This document shows, piece by piece, positions 63,048 through 64,000 of a stretch of DNA of 64,000 nt. Origin of the DNA: Roseiflexus castenholzii DSM 13941 (GTDB taxonomy: Bacteria; Chloroflexota; Chloroflexia; Chloroflexales; Roseiflexaceae); the NCBI RefSeq assembly GCF_000017805.1, contig NC_009767.1, positions 682,001-746,000 of the forward strand, read 5' to 3'. The position numbers and the translations under genes were made by a program. Positions within the stretch are counted from its first letter, which is position 1. Each line of letters starts with the position of its first letter. The notes under the pieces are model-generated. The model had not been told where the DNA came from. It saw only the letters and a list, made by a program, of their open reading frames with translations, and ran no database searches.

Positions 63048-64000
63048 TGAAGACGCCTTTGACGACTATTGACGCCTTGCGCCGCGCCGTCGAACATGCG
63101 CCGCAACGCCCGTTCCTTCTTTTTGAAGGACTATCTTTTTCCTATAAGGACATTGCTGCAATTGCGGCGTGCTGGGCTGCACGGTTGCGCGCAGTGGGAG
63201 TCGAACGCGGTGACCGGGTGGCGCTGTTTCTGGAGAATAGCCCGGCGTTCGTGACGGCGTACCTGGGCACCCACATGATCGGCGCGATTGTGGTGCTTGT
63301 CAATACCCTGTACCGCCAGACCGAACTGCGCCATATTTTGAACGACTCGGCAGCGAAGGTCGTCATCGTTGGCGATCAGGCGCACGCCGATCTGCTGCGT
63401 CAGGCGAATGCGCCTGGTGTGGTCATCTTCGCGTCCGATGTGGTGTTGGAGGGCGCAGATGACGCGCCGGACTGGACGCGCGCGCCTGAACCGGGCGATA
63501 TTGCGCTGATCGGGTATACATCGGGCACGACCGGACGATCAAAGGGCGCTATGCTGACCCATGCCAATCTCATGGCGAATAGCGCGGCCGTCACCGTCGC
63601 CTGGCATTGGACGGAGCACGACCGCCTGCTGTTGACCCTGCCGTTGTTCCACATTCACGGTCTTGGCGTTGGGCTGAATGGCACGCTCTATACGGCAAGC
63701 ACAGTCGATCTGCGGCGCGGGTTTGATGCGGCGGATGTGCTCGACACGCTGGCGCGCGGCGAGACAACGATGTTCTTTGGGGTGCCGACGATGTACACCC
63801 GCCTGATTGCCGAAGCGCGGCGACGACAGGCAGCAGGAGCGTCGGCGCGCGTTGACGGGATGCGTCTGTTCGTCTCCGGGTCGGCGCCGCTCAGCCCGCA
63901 GACCTTCGCCGAGTTCGAGGAACTGTTCGGGCATCGCATCCTGGAGCGCTATGGCATGACCGAAACAGTGATGAACCTGACCAACCCCTACGACGGCGAA
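63048..64000 (+). CDS. AMP-forming acyl-CoA synthetase, cut by the right edge
   Basis: 317 codons of the N-terminal part, open to the window end. AMP-binding motif YTSGTTGRSKGAMLTH, then LPLFHIHGLGVG, FFGVPTMYTRL and ERYGMTETVMNLTNPY match the malonyl-CoA synthetase-like branch of acyl-CoA ligases, though that choice is tentative. The ATG at 63048 is the only suitable start after a TGA-closed alternative. It is divergent from the CoA-transferase; both may use the A/T-rich stretch around 62986. Confidence 0.85.

Noticed and set aside
1..64000. tRNA, rRNA or riboswitch genes
   Set aside because: I looked through the gaps for cloverleaf-type sequence and conserved riboswitch cores and recognised none. 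A covariance-model search would be needed to exclude them.

Overview
The window is a high-GC bacterial chromosome segment. It most resembles a filamentous anoxygenic phototroph of the Chloroflexota, Roseiflexus-like. That assignment is an inference from the DUF2298 (Chlor_Arch_YYY) membrane proteins, the YFPETGH-type C-terminal repeats on a secreted protease, the TPR-tailed Ser/Thr kinase, and intergenic regions full of short dispersed repeats. No rRNA, tRNA, CRISPR array or intact transposase was recognised.

Layout. Positions 1-16.5 kb are mostly housekeeping and envelope genes: a partial formate-tetrahydrofolate ligase (with a perfect inverted repeat in its leader), a VOC protein, an esterase, a Ser/Thr kinase with TPRs, an MFS permease, a secreted subtilisin, a PIG-L deacetylase, a small FG-GAP-like membrane protein, an ABC exporter and a DUF2298 membrane protein. 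From 16.5 to 31 kb there is a six-copy 103-bp tandem repeat, a 2679-codon gene (GT39-like + DUF2298 + DUF2298 + TPR), and two paralogous TPR/TM/DUF4352-like genes. These paralogues are associated with two large arrays of a palindromic core repeat in opposite orientations.

Positions 31-36.7 kb form an accessory, decaying region: MITE-like elements, a truncated HlyD-type adaptor, a possible transposase remnant, a DUF433/DUF5615 toxin-antitoxin-like pair and a frameshifted DUF499 ATPase. Positions 36.7-45.3 kb hold one minus-strand operon, livG-acyl-CoA synthetase-livH-livM-livJ-livF-paaK-like, with a clear sigma70-type promoter. It probably imports carboxylic or aromatic acids or amino acids and activates them to CoA esters.

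Positions 45.3-54.6 kb hold an M24 peptidase, a zinc-ribbon membrane protein, endonuclease IV (its 3' end overwritten by a MITE-like element), a STAS-domain membrane protein, a coupled pair (divergent PurD-like and an RlmD/TrmA-like methylase without its Fe-S cysteines), a Uma2 nuclease-like protein and a DSD1-family PLP enzyme. After a third palindrome/heptamer repeat locus comes a 1597-aa secreted protein with two five-bladed propeller-like regions and two nearly identical LamG domains. The window ends with tlyA, a ribbon-helix-helix-like gene, a family III CoA-transferase and a divergent acyl-CoA synthetase cut by the right edge.

The most unusual material is the GT39/DUF2298 fusion gene, the three loci of the palindromic repeat family (including an inverted pair around one gene), the MITE-like family that supplies a stop codon, and the nonstandard PurD-like/RlmD-like pair.
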